Shown here piece by piece: positions 35,520 through 43,858 of a stretch of DNA of 64,000 bases. The position numbers and the translations under genes are program-made. The notes beneath the pieces were generated by a model that worked only from the letters and a program-made list of their open reading frames with translations, was not told the origin of the DNA and did not search any database. Origin of the DNA: Nocardia bhagyanarayanae (lineage in GTDB: Bacteria; Actinomycetota; Actinomycetes; Mycobacteriales; Mycobacteriaceae); contig NZ_VFPG01000002.1 in the NCBI RefSeq assembly GCF_006716565.1, positions 1,116,001 to 1,180,000 of the forward strand, written 5' to 3'. Positions within the stretch are counted from its first letter, which is position 1; each line of letters opens with the position of its first letter.

Positions 35520-36706
35520 GACGGCCCCGCGTACAGTGTGACGACGCAGGCGCCGCCGAGGCCGAGATTGTGCGCCAAAGCGATTCGCGCGTCCGGCACT
35601 TGCCGCTCCGCGGCGAGCCCGCGCAGCTGCCAGCAGAGTTCGGCCGTCTGCGCGAGACCGGTGGCACCGAGCGGGTGGCCCTTGGAGATCAGTCCGCCGG
35701 ACGGATTGACCACCCAAGCGCCGCCGTAGGTGGTGGCGCCGGATTCCACCAGCGCACCGGATCCGCCCTCCCCGCACAGGCCGAGCGCCTCGTAGGTGAT
35801 GAGCTCGTTGATCGAGAAGCAGTCGTGCAGTTCGATCACGTCGACCTCGTCGATGGTGATGCCCGCGGCGTCGAGGGCGCGACCGGACGCGGCGCGGGTC
35901 ATCGGCGCTCCGACGACGTCGATCATCGACCCCGTCGCGAAGGCGGACTCGTCGTCGGTGACCAGCTCCTGGGCCAGGATCTCCACGGCTTGCGCCTCGA
36001 GCCCGAGCTCGCGCACGACGTCCTCGCTCACCAGCACGGCGGCCGCGGCCCCGTCCGACATGGGCGAGCACTGCGAGCGGGTCAGCGGACCGTGCACCGG
36101 CACGTCGGCGAGCACCTGGTCCAGCGTGTAGGCATTCTGGAACTGCGCCAGCGGATTTCGCGTCGAATGCGCGTGGTTCTTCACCGCGACGGCGGCCAGC
36201 TGCTCGGGCGTCGTGCCGTAGCGCTTGCCGTGCTCGAGCGCGGCATTGCCGAAGAACTGGGTGGTCATCGGCGCGGCGCCGAAGTCGTAGTGCGCGGACA
36301 TGAGTCGCAGGTGCCCGTCGACGGTGGTGATCTTCGGCGGTGTCGCGGGCCCGGCCATGGCTTGCTTGGTCATCTGCTCGAACCCGACGGCCAGTGTCAC
36401 GTCCGCGAGACCCGCGCCGATCCACTCGCGCGCGAGCACGAGCGCGGTGGAGCCGGTCGCGCAGTTGTTGTTGACGTTGACCACCGGAATGCCGGTCATC
36501 CCGACGTCGTACAGCGCGCGCTGCCCGGCCGCGGAGGGCTGGAAGACATAGCCGACCGCGGCACGCTGGACCCGGTCGTAGCCGATACCCGCGTCGCCCA
36601 GCGCGCCGCGCACCGCCTCGCCGACCATCTCCGGATAGGTCCACGCCCGGGACCCGATCTTGACGAACGGCGTCATCCCGACGCCGACGACGAATACCCG
36701 TCGCAT
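35516..36706 (-). CDS. SCP-x/Ltp-type thiolase with intact catalytic residues
   Basis: A 396-aa thiolase-superfamily enzyme of the lipid-transfer-protein-associated type. The nucleophilic cysteine is in VNVNNNCATGSTAL, the histidine in ISKGHPLGATGLAQ, and the second cysteine in NLGLGGACVV. It would carry out thiolytic or retro-aldol cleavage of a beta-oxidation intermediate. This separates it from the two following-in-map, preceding-in-operon homologues, which have lost these residues. GGAG precedes ATG 36706; the gap to the upstream gene is 20 bases. Confidence 0.9.
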   Translation of the reverse strand: MRRVFVVGVGMTPFVKIGSRAWTYPEMVGEAVRGALGDAGIGYDRVQRAAVGYVFQPSAAGQRALYDVGMTGIPVVNVNNNCATGSTALVLAREWIGAGLADVTLAVGFEQMTKQAMAGPATPPKITTVDGHLRLMSAHYDFGAAPMTTQFFGNAALEHGKRYGTTPEQLAAVAVKNHAHSTRNPLAQFQNAYTLDQVLADVPVHGPLTRSQCSPMSDGAAAAVLVSEDVVRELGLEAQAVEILAQELVTDDESAFATGSMIDVVGAPMTRAASGRALDAAGITIDEVDVIELHDCFSINELITYEALGLCGEGGSGALVESGATTYGGAWVVNPSGGLISKGHPLGATGLAQTAELCWQLRGLAAERQVPDARIALAHNLGLGGACVVTLYAGPS

Positions 36707-36726
36707 CTTCGAACTCCGATCTCGCT

Positions 36727-37887
36727 TCACGTGGCGGGCCGTTCGTCGCCGACGACCCACAGGGCGTGGAATTGGGAGGCGCCGCCCATGGCATGGCCGA
36801 TGGCTCGTCGCGCGCCGGGGACCTGGTGCTCGCCCGCCATGCCGCGGACCTGTAGCGCGGCCTCGAGGAAGCGGACCAGGCCGGTGGCCCCGGTGGGGTT
36901 GCCGGACAGCACGCCGCCGGACGGGTTGATCGGCAGGGACCCACCGAATCGCGTCGTCCCGTCGTCGACGAGTTTCCACCCTTGGTGCAGTGGGGCGAGG
37001 CCGATGTTCTCCAGCCACATCGGTTCGTACCAGCTGTACGGGATGTACAGCTCGGCGACGTCGATTTCCCTTGCGGGATCGACGATTCCGGCCTGCCGGT
37101 AGGCATCGGCGGCGCACTCCGCGCCCGCGAGCGGGTTGACCTCGTCCCGTCCGGCGAAGTGGCCGGTCTCGGTGCGGAACGACATGCCGTGGATCCAGGC
37201 GGGCGGCCGCGCTGTGTTCCCGGCCTGCGAGGCCGCGGCCAGCACGATCGCGGCGGCGCCGTCGGAGGACGGGCACGATTCGAGGTAGCGGATCGGGTCC
37301 CACAGCATGCGGGACTCCTTGACCTTCTCGACGGTGATGTCGGGCATGTGCACGTGCGCGTACGGATTGCGCAGCGCGTTGAGCCGGTGGTTGACCGCCA
37401 CCTGCCAGCCGATGTGTTCGGGTGCGCCGGAGCGGCGGATGTACTCGCGGATGACCGGCGCGAAGTGGCCGCCCGCACCGGCGCCGAGTTTGGCGCTGAA
37501 GGGCAGTCCGCGCGAGAGCGCCCAGGTGAAATTACCTTCGGACTCTTTGGAATACGCCGCGACGAGCACGCGCCGCGCCAACCCAGCCTCGATGAGGTGC
37601 GCGCCGTAGATGGCCGCGTGCCCGCCGACGCTGCCGCCGGTGAAGACCCGCGTCACCGGAAGCCCGCGGGCGCCGAGCGCGTCGGCGAGGTAGAGCTCCG
37701 GGTTCATCACCCCGTCGAACAGGTCCGGCGTCTTCGACAACACGATCGCGTCGACCTCGCCCAGTTCCAGCTCGGCGTCGGCCATCGCGGCCGCGACCGC
37801 CTCGCGCACCATCGCGCCGATGGTCGTCTCGCGGCGCTTGGCCTGCTTGCCCTGACCGATGCCGATGACCGCGACGGGTTCACTCAT
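36727..37887 (-). CDS. Thiolase-like protein lacking catalytic residues (Ltp4-like)
   Basis: A 386-aa thiolase-fold protein. The nucleophilic Cys position reads FTGGSVGGHAAI, the usual GHP motif is GNPTGATGL, and the terminal GGxC motif reads HAMGGASQFHAL, so all three thiolase residues are replaced. Such degenerate thiolases pair with DUF35 proteins as side-chain aldolases (Ltp2-ChsH2 type) in steroid degradation. GGAAGGAG precedes the ATG, and the start overlaps the previous gene by four bases. Mycobacterial ltp3-ltp4 with a DUF35 gene is the closest arrangement I know. Confidence 0.85.
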   Translation of the reverse strand: MSEPVAVIGIGQGKQAKRRETTIGAMVREAVAAAMADAELELGEVDAIVLSKTPDLFDGVMNPELYLADALGARGLPVTRVFTGGSVGGHAAIYGAHLIEAGLARRVLVAAYSKESEGNFTWALSRGLPFSAKLGAGAGGHFAPVIREYIRRSGAPEHIGWQVAVNHRLNALRNPYAHVHMPDITVEKVKESRMLWDPIRYLESCPSSDGAAAIVLAAASQAGNTARPPAWIHGMSFRTETGHFAGRDEVNPLAGAECAADAYRQAGIVDPAREIDVAELYIPYSWYEPMWLENIGLAPLHQGWKLVDDGTTRFGGSLPINPSGGVLSGNPTGATGLVRFLEAALQVRGMAGEHQVPGARRAIGHAMGGASQFHALWVVGDERPAT

Positions 37888-38960
37888 GCCGGGTCTCCTT
37901 CCAACAGGCAGACCAGATTCTGTTGCAGCGCTTGGCCGTTGGTGGCGTGGGCGAGCGCTCGCCGGGCACCTCCCGAGCGAATACCCTTGGCCGCCTCGGC
38001 GATACGGATCAGACCGGCGGCGGTCGTCGGCCTGCCCGCCAACGGACCGCCCGACGGATTGATCGCCGTCGCCGCGCCGAGGCCGAGCTCGCGAACCAGG
38101 AGCGGTTCCTGCGCGGAGTATTCGATGTGCAACTCGGCGATGTCGACCTCGCTCGCGGCGAAGCCCGCGGTCGCGGTCGCCCGCGCGGCGGCGAGGTTCG
38201 CGGAGGGCGCCCTGGTCAGATCGCGCGATCCCGGGTAGTGCCCGTCCATCCGGTGGTCGATGCCGCGGACCCAGGCGGGACGTTCGCACAGCGACCTCGC
38301 CACGTCACCGGCGGCGAGCACGACGACGCTCGCGGCGTCGCCGACGGGCGACACGTCGTGACCGCGCAAGGGCGCGGCCACGTAAGGCGCGGCGAGCAGT
38401 TCGTCGACCTCGTATTCACCCGCCACCTGCGCGTGCGGATTGGCCTGCGCGTCCGCCAGGCTGCGCGCGACGATCCGCGCCATCTCGTGCTCCGTGGTGA
38501 CCCCGGACTGGAGCAGCGCGCAGGCCTGGATGCCCGCGATCGCGTCGCGGTGCGGGCGCAGCGGCGTCAGGTAGTAGGGGTCCAGCTGGGTCGGCACGAC
38601 CTGGTCGAGGTCGCGGGGCAGCGAACCGCGGCCGATTCCGTACACCAGCGCGATGTCGCCGTGCCCCAGTTGCAGCCACGACCACGCCTCGTAGAACGCC
38701 CACGCGGCGTCCATCTCCACGTGCGACTCCGCGATCGGCGGCCAGGCGCCGACGGCGTCGAGCGAGTCGATGTAGGCGAAGGTGCGTCCCTCGTGGAAGT
38801 CGTGACTGCCGGAACACACGAAATCGACTCGGTCGCGGTCGAGTGGGATGCCGGAGAGCGCTTCCCGGATCACCGGGAGCAGGATGCCCGCCATGTCGTC
38901 GCGGCGGTTCGCGGCGAGGCAGGCGGACTGTGCGGAGCCGACGACGGCGATCTCACGCAT
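37884..38960 (-). CDS. Thiolase-like protein lacking catalytic residues (Ltp3-like)
   Basis: A 358-aa thiolase-fold protein. The Cys position falls in AESHVEMDAAWAFYEA with no cysteine, the His motif reads LAGRPTTAAGL, and the final motif is ALAHATNGQALQQN, so classical thiolase chemistry is excluded. It overlaps the second degenerate thiolase by four bases and the DUF35 gene by eight, which suggests a fixed-ratio complex. A retro-aldolase or structural partner role is inferred from Ltp/DUF35 systems. Confidence 0.85.
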   Translation of the reverse strand: MREIAVVGSAQSACLAANRRDDMAGILLPVIREALSGIPLDRDRVDFVCSGSHDFHEGRTFAYIDSLDAVGAWPPIAESHVEMDAAWAFYEAWSWLQLGHGDIALVYGIGRGSLPRDLDQVVPTQLDPYYLTPLRPHRDAIAGIQACALLQSGVTTEHEMARIVARSLADAQANPHAQVAGEYEVDELLAAPYVAAPLRGHDVSPVGDAASVVVLAAGDVARSLCERPAWVRGIDHRMDGHYPGSRDLTRAPSANLAAARATATAGFAASEVDIAELHIEYSAQEPLLVRELGLGAATAINPSGGPLAGRPTTAAGLIRIAEAAKGIRSGGARRALAHATNGQALQQNLVCLLEGDPA

Positions 38961-39435
38961 GCCGAACCTCCTCGGTCGCGACGGGGCGATAGTGGCGGAT
39001 GCTCATCCACGACGGCTCGAGGTCGTCGCCCTCTCGCCAGACCGGCTCGACCTCCATGCCGATGTGGACCTCGGCGATGTCGACCTCCCGGATCAGGTGC
39101 ATCAGCCGGGTGTCCGCGCCGTGCGGCTGGATGTAGGCCACCACGTACGGCGGCTCGATCTCCTGCCCCGGGAAGGGAAAGCTGACGACGCAGAAGGTGG
39201 AAACGACTCCGCGCCCGTCGAGTTCGATCGGCTCGTCCAGTTCGACGAGGCAGCGCGCGCAGAACTCCGGCGCGGGCAGATACACATGGCGGCACGACGG
39301 GCAGGTGCCGGCCAGCAGGCGGCGCTCGGACAGGCCGCGCAGGAATCGGGAGCGGCCGACACCGGCGACGAACGTGTACTCCATCCGCAGCGGCGTCGGC
39401 ATCAGCGAAACCGGTTCCGGCAGTGGCTTATTCAT
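38953..39435 (-). CDS. DUF35 OB-fold protein with zinc ribbon
   Basis: A 160-aa acyl-CoA-associated OB-fold protein. The N-terminal zinc ribbon is complete: CPSC and CARC spaced by 12 residues (CPSCRHVYLPAPEFCARC), followed by the OB domain (GRGVVSTFCVVSFPFPG...PPYVVAYIQPHG). DUF35 proteins partner thiolase-like proteins, as ChsH2 does with Ltp2. ATG 39435 follows GGAGG. It overlaps the genes on both sides by eight bases. Confidence 0.88.
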   Translation of the reverse strand: MNKPLPEPVSLMPTPLRMEYTFVAGVGRSRFLRGLSERRLLAGTCPSCRHVYLPAPEFCARCLVELDEPIELDGRGVVSTFCVVSFPFPGQEIEPPYVVAYIQPHGADTRLMHLIREVDIAEVHIGMEVEPVWREGDDLEPSWMSIRHYRPVATEEVRHA

Positions 39436-39886
39436 CGTTGTCCTCCGGCTCGAAACAGCGGAGGTCGGACAACACGCCGCGGCGCTCTTCCGCCCACCGT
39501 GCCCGCACTCGCAGGCCCCGCCGGATCCGCGCCGGGTCGCCGCCGACATCGAGGGCGTGGAAGAAGGTGCCCTCCGCACCGTCCACGGCGATGAGCGCCC
39601 AGGCGAAGTCGACGTCGACCGGATCGCCCGCGCGGCGCCGAACCCACGTCCACGACTCGACAGCGCCGACCGGCTCCAGCTCGACGAGCTCGCTCAGCTC
39701 CTTGCCGGTCACCGGATCGAACTCAGGCGGCGGGCACACCACGGTGCCGCGCTCGGTCCGCGCGCCGAACAGCCGCTTCTCGCGCAGCCCGGCCAGGAAC
39801 GTTCCGACGACCGGTCCCACCGTGCGCTCGAACGGGAACTCGATCTCATAGGGCGCCTGTAGGCCCCCGTCGACATCAGCGGACAT
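39428..39886 (-). CDS. DUF35-like OB-fold protein with degenerate zinc ribbon
   Basis: A 152-aa protein, first gene of the thiolase operon. EIEFPFERTVGPVVGTFLAGLREKRLFGAR and the following PPPEFDPVTG match the DUF35 plan, but only one of the four zinc-binding cysteines remains (VVCPPPEFDP). The OB domain follows (GAVESWTWVRRR...FAWALIAVDGAEGTFFHAL). Paired DUF35 subunits, one zinc-binding and one not, fit paired Ltp subunits. GGAG precedes ATG 39886; operators lie 31-60 bases upstream. Confidence 0.8.
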   Translation of the reverse strand: MSADVDGGLQAPYEIEFPFERTVGPVVGTFLAGLREKRLFGARTERGTVVCPPPEFDPVTGKELSELVELEPVGAVESWTWVRRRAGDPVDVDFAWALIAVDGAEGTFFHALDVGGDPARIRRGLRVRARWAEERRGVLSDLRCFEPEDNDE

Positions 39887-39916
39887 CGGCAGCTCCTTTC
39901 ACGGCTGGAGTCTGCC

Positions 39917-39932
39917 TCAATCACGTGATTGA
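39917..39932. promoter_or_regulatory. Perfect TetR operator of the thiolase operon
   Basis: TCAATCACGTGATTGA is a perfect 16-bp palindrome, 31 bases upstream of the first gene. Its core is shared with the operator between the tetR at 32141 and the aldehyde dehydrogenase, which suggests that TetR protein controls both promoters. Confidence 0.75.
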
Positions 39933-39946
39933 AACAAGTGCTTGAG
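39933..39946. promoter_or_regulatory. KstR2-like box of the thiolase operon
   Basis: AACAAGTGCTTGAG matches nine of ten fixed positions of the KstR2 consensus AnCAAGnnCTTGnT. It directly abuts the TetR palindrome, so two regulators could compete or cooperate. KstR2 controls the late steroid-ring degradation genes in mycobacteria. The kstR2 gene is not in this window. Confidence 0.55.
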
Positions 39947-39969
39947 CCCGCCTGCGCGGTCCCTTGCTG

Positions 39970-40977
39970 TCAGCGCCCGCGCGCGAGCAGCTCCGCCGCG
40001 CCGGAGCAGAGCTCGTCGATCACCTGCGCCACCGGGGCGATCGCGGTGATCCGGCCGACCCCTTGGCCCGCGTCGACCGGTGCGGTTCGCGGGTCGTCGG
40101 CGGCGATCGCGGCCGCCAACGCGGCCTGCGCCGCCTTGTCCGTGCGCAACGCGTCCTCGTGACCCGTCCACCGGGCCGCGAAGTCGTTGCGCAGCACGCG
40201 CGCGGGAAATCTTGTCGGCCAAGGCAATCGCATCGCCACGTCGAACGCCGTGGTGGCGATCGTGTCGGTGCCGTCGGCCGCGATCATCGCGCGGCGACTC
40301 GCCTCCGGCAGCGACGACTCCGAACAGGCGGCGAGGTGCGTGCCGAGCCACGCCCCGCCGGCGCCCGCGGCGAGGACGGCCGCCAGACTCGCGGGCGACC
40401 CGATGCCGCCCGCGGCGAGCACCGGCACCGTCACGGCGTCGAGCACAGCGTCCAGCAGCGGCAACGTCCCCATCTCCACCGCGCCGTGGCCGCCGCCTTC
40501 CGCGCCTCGCGCGACCAAGACATCGATACCGGCGTCCTCCGCCCGGCGCGCGTCCGTCGCGTTGTACACCTGCGTGGCCGTGCGTATTCCGTTGGCGCGC
40601 ACGCGTTCGATCCAGGACGGATCCGTCCCGAAGCTCACCGCGATCAGCGTGGGCGCCGCGGCGATGGCCACCTCCAGCAATTCCGGTTCGGCGGCGACGA
40701 CCCAGTCGACCAGGCCGATCCCGAACCGCCCACCGAGCGACGCCGTGTGCGGAAGTTCCCGGCGCAGCGCGGCCGCGGATCCGGCGCTGCCCATACCGAT
40801 CATCCCGAGCCCGCCCGCCGCGGTGACCGCAGCGGCCATCCGCCCGCCCGCCACTCCGCCCATCGGCGCGTTCACCACCGGCACGCGCAGGCCCATCGCC
40901 CGCGACCACTCCGTGGTCAGCAGCGATCCGGTGACTCGATCCTCCGAAGAACGCGGTTCCCATTGCGACGCAGCCAT
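39970..40977 (-). CDS. Nitronate monooxygenase / enoyl reductase-like FMN protein
   Basis: A 335-aa TIM-barrel flavoprotein. VVNAPMGGVAGGRMAAAVTAAGGLGMIGMG, QVYNATDARRAEDAGIDVLVARGAEGGGHG and VPVLAAGGIGSPASLAAVLAAGAGGAWLGTHL are the FMN and active-site segments of the 2-nitropropane dioxygenase family. In catabolic clusters such proteins detoxify alkyl nitronates or reduce enones. ATG 40977 is used; further upstream codons lack a ribosome site. It shares no promoter with the thiolase operon, which begins downstream of it. Confidence 0.82.
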   Translation of the reverse strand: MAASQWEPRSSEDRVTGSLLTTEWSRAMGLRVPVVNAPMGGVAGGRMAAAVTAAGGLGMIGMGSAGSAAALRRELPHTASLGGRFGIGLVDWVVAAEPELLEVAIAAAPTLIAVSFGTDPSWIERVRANGIRTATQVYNATDARRAEDAGIDVLVARGAEGGGHGAVEMGTLPLLDAVLDAVTVPVLAAGGIGSPASLAAVLAAGAGGAWLGTHLAACSESSLPEASRRAMIAADGTDTIATTAFDVAMRLPWPTRFPARVLRNDFAARWTGHEDALRTDKAAQAALAAAIAADDPRTAPVDAGQGVGRITAIAPVAQVIDELCSGAAELLARGR

Positions 40978-41054
40978 CCCTCCATGCCAGCACAGCGGCG
41001 GGATTGAAACGTGGAGGGGTGGGTAGATCGAAGCGACTACGAAGGAGGTCCGCC

Positions 41055-41213
41055 ATGTCACGCGCGAAAGACACCGACGACGAGAACAACGACAAGCCGA
41101 AGGCCGACAAGCCGCCGGGCCCGACCGATCAGGGTCGCGACGCCGGGATGGCGACCAGGGAGGTGGCCCCGGAGATGGCCGCCACCGAGGACGCGCAGGA
41201 ACCGCCGGACTGA
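41055..41213 (+). CDS. Small charged hypothetical protein
   Basis: A 52-aa highly hydrophilic, probably disordered protein rich in Asp, Glu, Lys and Pro (MSRAKDTDDENNDKPKADKPPG...). GAAGGAGG six bases before ATG 41055 is among the strongest ribosome sites in the window, which is the main support for it being real. It has no hydrophobic segment and no recognisable motif. It is divergent from the nitronate monooxygenase gene. Confidence 0.65.
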   Translation: MSRAKDTDDENNDKPKADKPPGPTDQGRDAGMATREVAPEMAATEDAQEPPD

Positions 41214-41293
41214 TCCGTCAGCGGATCACCGCGCCGGGAGCTGACCCGTAGTGCCGGTCAGCTCCCGCACCCTGAACTTCGTGGGGGTGCGCC

Positions 41294-42160
41294 TCACCTC
41301 GAGTCGAGGTCCAGGGTGGGGTCGAGGTTCAGTGTGCGGCGGATTCGCCAGGGTGGGGGAGTGAGCATGGCGGCGAGTTGGGTGCGGGTGAGTTCGGCGC
41401 GGAGGGCGGGGGTGCCGCGCAGGTGAGTCATGGTGGAGTACAGAGAGTTCGGGCGGACGCCCCACATGATCGGGGCGATCTTCCACGGGCCGTCCGGGCT
41501 GTCGGCGGGTGGGCGTAGGTGTGTCGGCGTCTTCCTCGGCGTCCGGCGAGTGATCACGGCGTCGCGGGGACATCGGATTTCGATCGTCTCGGCGCCCTTG
41601 GGGTCGAAGCCCGCCGTGAAGTGCGCCGCGTCCCAGGGGAATTCCCAGTCGAAGTTCCGTGTGGTGATCCGGATCGCGTCCGGAGAGAAGGAAAGTCGTG
41701 CGGTGCGCCGGTAGGAGAGGGCCAAACCCGCCAGGAGGAATAGTGCGACGAGGAGTGCGATCCCGCACAGCGTCGGCTCGAGGTCGCCGGTGACGATGCC
41801 GAGCCATATCGCCGCCACCGCCACCGCGGCGAGCCCGGCTAGCGCGGGAGCCAAGCGAACCGGAAGGTAGCGCAGCACGAAGGTGTTGTCCCCGTCGCCC
41901 GCGCGCACCTCGGGGCGATCCTCGATGCCCATGACGAGACAGGTGATCCCGGCGATTCCGCCGAGCAGCAGCAGAAGCACGCCGATCCCCACGACGGACC
42001 GGTCGTCGAACACCGTTCCCACGACTGAACACGCCGCCCCGCAGACCAGCGCGGCCAAGGTCGCCACCGACCATCCGATGGTCCGGGACTCGGGCCACAC
42101 GCACCGCCACGCGTACCCGGACGGTGCGCCGGGATGGCTGGGAACTGTAGGTATGCTCAT
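41294..42160 (-). CDS. Membrane protein of unknown function with PH-like tail
   Basis: A 288-aa protein with four hydrophobic helices in two hairpins (about residues 29-75 and 105-148), followed by a soluble C-terminal domain of about 130 residues (RLSFSPDAIRITTRNFDWEFPWDAAHFTAG) that resembles bacterial PH-like domains. No family name is certain. It stands alone between non-coding gaps. Confidence 0.7.
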   Translation of the reverse strand: MSIPTVPSHPGAPSGYAWRCVWPESRTIGWSVATLAALVCGAACSVVGTVFDDRSVVGIGVLLLLLGGIAGITCLVMGIEDRPEVRAGDGDNTFVLRYLPVRLAPALAGLAAVAVAAIWLGIVTGDLEPTLCGIALLVALFLLAGLALSYRRTARLSFSPDAIRITTRNFDWEFPWDAAHFTAGFDPKGAETIEIRCPRDAVITRRTPRKTPTHLRPPADSPDGPWKIAPIMWGVRPNSLYSTMTHLRGTPALRAELTRTQLAAMLTPPPWRIRRTLNLDPTLDLDSR

Positions 42161-42374
42161 CGCTTCCGTTCAGGGATCGTCGTCGCACCGAACCCCATCG
42201 TCCGGCACCGCCCTGAAAAGTAGCCGGAGACTCCGGGCAACCCGAAGACCAACACGGCCAACGTTCGATCCGAATTATGGGGCGCGGTAATTTTGCTACG
42301 GCTTTCTCGGCATTCTGAAAACACGCGAGCCAAGCTACGGGTAGACCGGTCGGTTTCTGGCAAAGTGCATGTGT

Positions 42375-42710
42375 ATGAGTGATCAGGACACGGAACTGAT
42401 CTACCTCGTAGAGATCTCGCGACCAGGCCGATCGGAGGAGCTGTGGTGGCGGGTCGGCAACGTGGGCACACCGGCGCAGACGTCGGCGGCGCTGGCCGAA
42501 CTCGCCAGGCGCGTCTGCCGGGATCTGCTCTCGCCCGAGCCGCGGCGGTGCGACCGAGCGCGCCGCTGCTGGTATCACTGCCGGGTTTCCTGGCCGGACG
42601 GGGTGGTTCTGGACGAAGTCGAGGGACGCGTGCAGGCATTCTTGCTCGCCGTCGAGTTGTGGCGGGCCTCGGCGATAGCGGGGTCCGCGATCAAAGACGC
42701 GGACACCTAG
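42375..42710 (+). CDS. Hypothetical protein, 111 residues
   Basis: A small soluble protein (MSDQDTELIYLVEISRPGRSEELWWRVGNVG...) with a cysteine/histidine-rich middle (RVCRDLLSPEPRRCDRARRCWYHC) that could bind metal. ATG 42375 or ATG 42369 may start it; no strong ribosome site distinguishes them. Its codon use is typical of the region. Function unknown. Confidence 0.6.
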   Translation: MSDQDTELIYLVEISRPGRSEELWWRVGNVGTPAQTSAALAELARRVCRDLLSPEPRRCDRARRCWYHCRVSWPDGVVLDEVEGRVQAFLLAVELWRASAIAGSAIKDADT

Positions 42711-42859
42711 ATTCCGAGCGTCCGATACGACTTTTCGATTTTCGCGCACGCGCTACCGCTCGCCACTATCCTTGATGGGTCAGTTTCTCCAACACGGCTC
42801 GAAACCTGTCCTCTCGGGGTGGCATCCGCCGCCCCGCCTAGAAGCTGGGAGAGAACCGA

Positions 42860-43066
42860 ATGGATATTCAGGACATTCACGAGAAGTTCGACTCGCTGGA
42901 CATCGACGGCGACGGCTACATCGACCGCGAGGAATTCATCCAGCACTACGAGCGCAGGGGCCAGGACATCGACATCCTGATGTCCCGCTTCGACGAAGTC
43001 GACATCGACGGCGACGGCAGGATCAGCAGGGAAGAATTCCTGACCGCCGCTCGCGCGCCGCTCTGA
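42860..43066 (+). CDS. Two-EF-hand calcium-binding protein
   Basis: A 68-aa protein made almost wholly of two EF-hands. Both loops are canonical: DIDGDGYIDREE (residues 14-25) and DIDGDGRISREE (48-59), with all calcium-coordinating positions filled. GGGAGAG precedes the ATG. Small EF-hand proteins in actinobacteria are thought to buffer or sense calcium; no partner is adjacent. A strong hairpin follows. Confidence 0.88.
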   Translation: MDIQDIHEKFDSLDIDGDGYIDREEFIQHYERRGQDIDILMSRFDEVDIDGDGRISREEFLTAARAPL

Positions 43067-43136
43067 ACCGGCCAGGCTGGAGCGTTTTGGCTCCGAGTCG
43101 AAGAGCGTCGCTGCTCGATCGTTCCACCGGAACGCG

Positions 43137-43164
43137 CGAGGGCCCCTCCGCCGAGGGGCTCTCG
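43137..43164. terminator. Bidirectional hairpin terminator
   Basis: CGAGGGCCCCTC and GAGGGGCTCTCG pair at 11 of 12 positions around CGCC. On the plus strand TGTTCCCTTT follows. It separates the EF-hand gene from the convergent tetR. Confidence 0.75.
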
Positions 43165-43225
43165 TGTTCCCTTTGGCCGCCGCGGGTTTCGTAGCGGCGG
43201 CTCCTTCGTCTCCGGCGCCGAGCGG

Positions 43226-43795
43226 TTACTCGGCGATCCCCAAGGCGCGCCATGCCGCGGTGAGAACCTGCCGGCGGCGGGCGGGCGGCCACGGCGCGCC
43301 CTCGTCGAAACCGCCGACCACGAGGCCGTCCACGACGACGTTCACCAGGTCCGCGGCGTGCTCGAGCTCCGTGATTCCCGCCTGCGCCAACAGCTTTTCC
43401 AGCGACGCGTCCCACCAGTCGTTGAAGGCGTCGAGTTCCGCGCGTAGGGCCGGCTCGGTGGGCGCGCCGAGGATCAGCGCGAGCCAGAACCGGTGGGTCG
43501 CTTCATCGGCGGTGAGCACGGCCCATTCGACCAACGCGCGCAACGCCACCGCACCGCGGCGGCCCGCCATGGCGTCTTCGGCTTGCTCGCGCCGCGCGTC
43601 CACCTCGCGCCGTACCGCCATGCGCAGCATCTCGTCTCGGCTGCCGACGTAGTGCGTCACCACCGATGTCGACGCGCCGACGCGTTCGGCTACCGAACGG
43701 ATGGTCACGGCGGCGAAACCGGCCTCCGTGGCGAGGCCGACGACGGCGTCGCTGACGGCCGTGAGGCGGGCGGTGCGATCGACGGTGCGCGGCAT
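43226..43795 (-). CDS. TetR-family regulator of the amine oxidase gene
   Basis: A 189-aa regulator. The HTH is VTIRSVAERVGASTSVVTHYVGSRDEMLRMA, followed by a TetR C-terminal domain with WLALILGAPTEPALRAEL. ATG 43795 is chosen; GTG 43801 is an alternative and neither has a clear ribosome site, so a leaderless message is possible. A 38-bp palindrome lies between it and the divergent amine oxidase, so it probably represses both. Confidence 0.85.
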   Translation of the reverse strand: MPRTVDRTARLTAVSDAVVGLATEAGFAAVTIRSVAERVGASTSVVTHYVGSRDEMLRMAVRREVDARREQAEDAMAGRRGAVALRALVEWAVLTADEATHRFWLALILGAPTEPALRAELDAFNDWWDASLEKLLAQAGITELEHAADLVNVVVDGLVVGGFDEGAPWPPARRRQVLTAAWRALGIAE

Positions 43796-43810
43796 GGCCA
43801 CAGCCTAGCA

Positions 43811-43848
43811 TTTATGCAACACTTGTTTTACAACAAGCGTTTCATAAA
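43811..43848. promoter_or_regulatory. 38-bp operator palindrome
   Basis: Inner arms CTTGTT / AACAAG flank TTAC, and outer arms TTTATG / CATAAA close the structure; only three pairs of the half-sites mismatch. It fills the space between the divergent tetR and amine oxidase genes, ending 10 bases before the latter's ATG. Confidence 0.8.
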
Positions 43849-43858
43849 GGAGCTGGCG

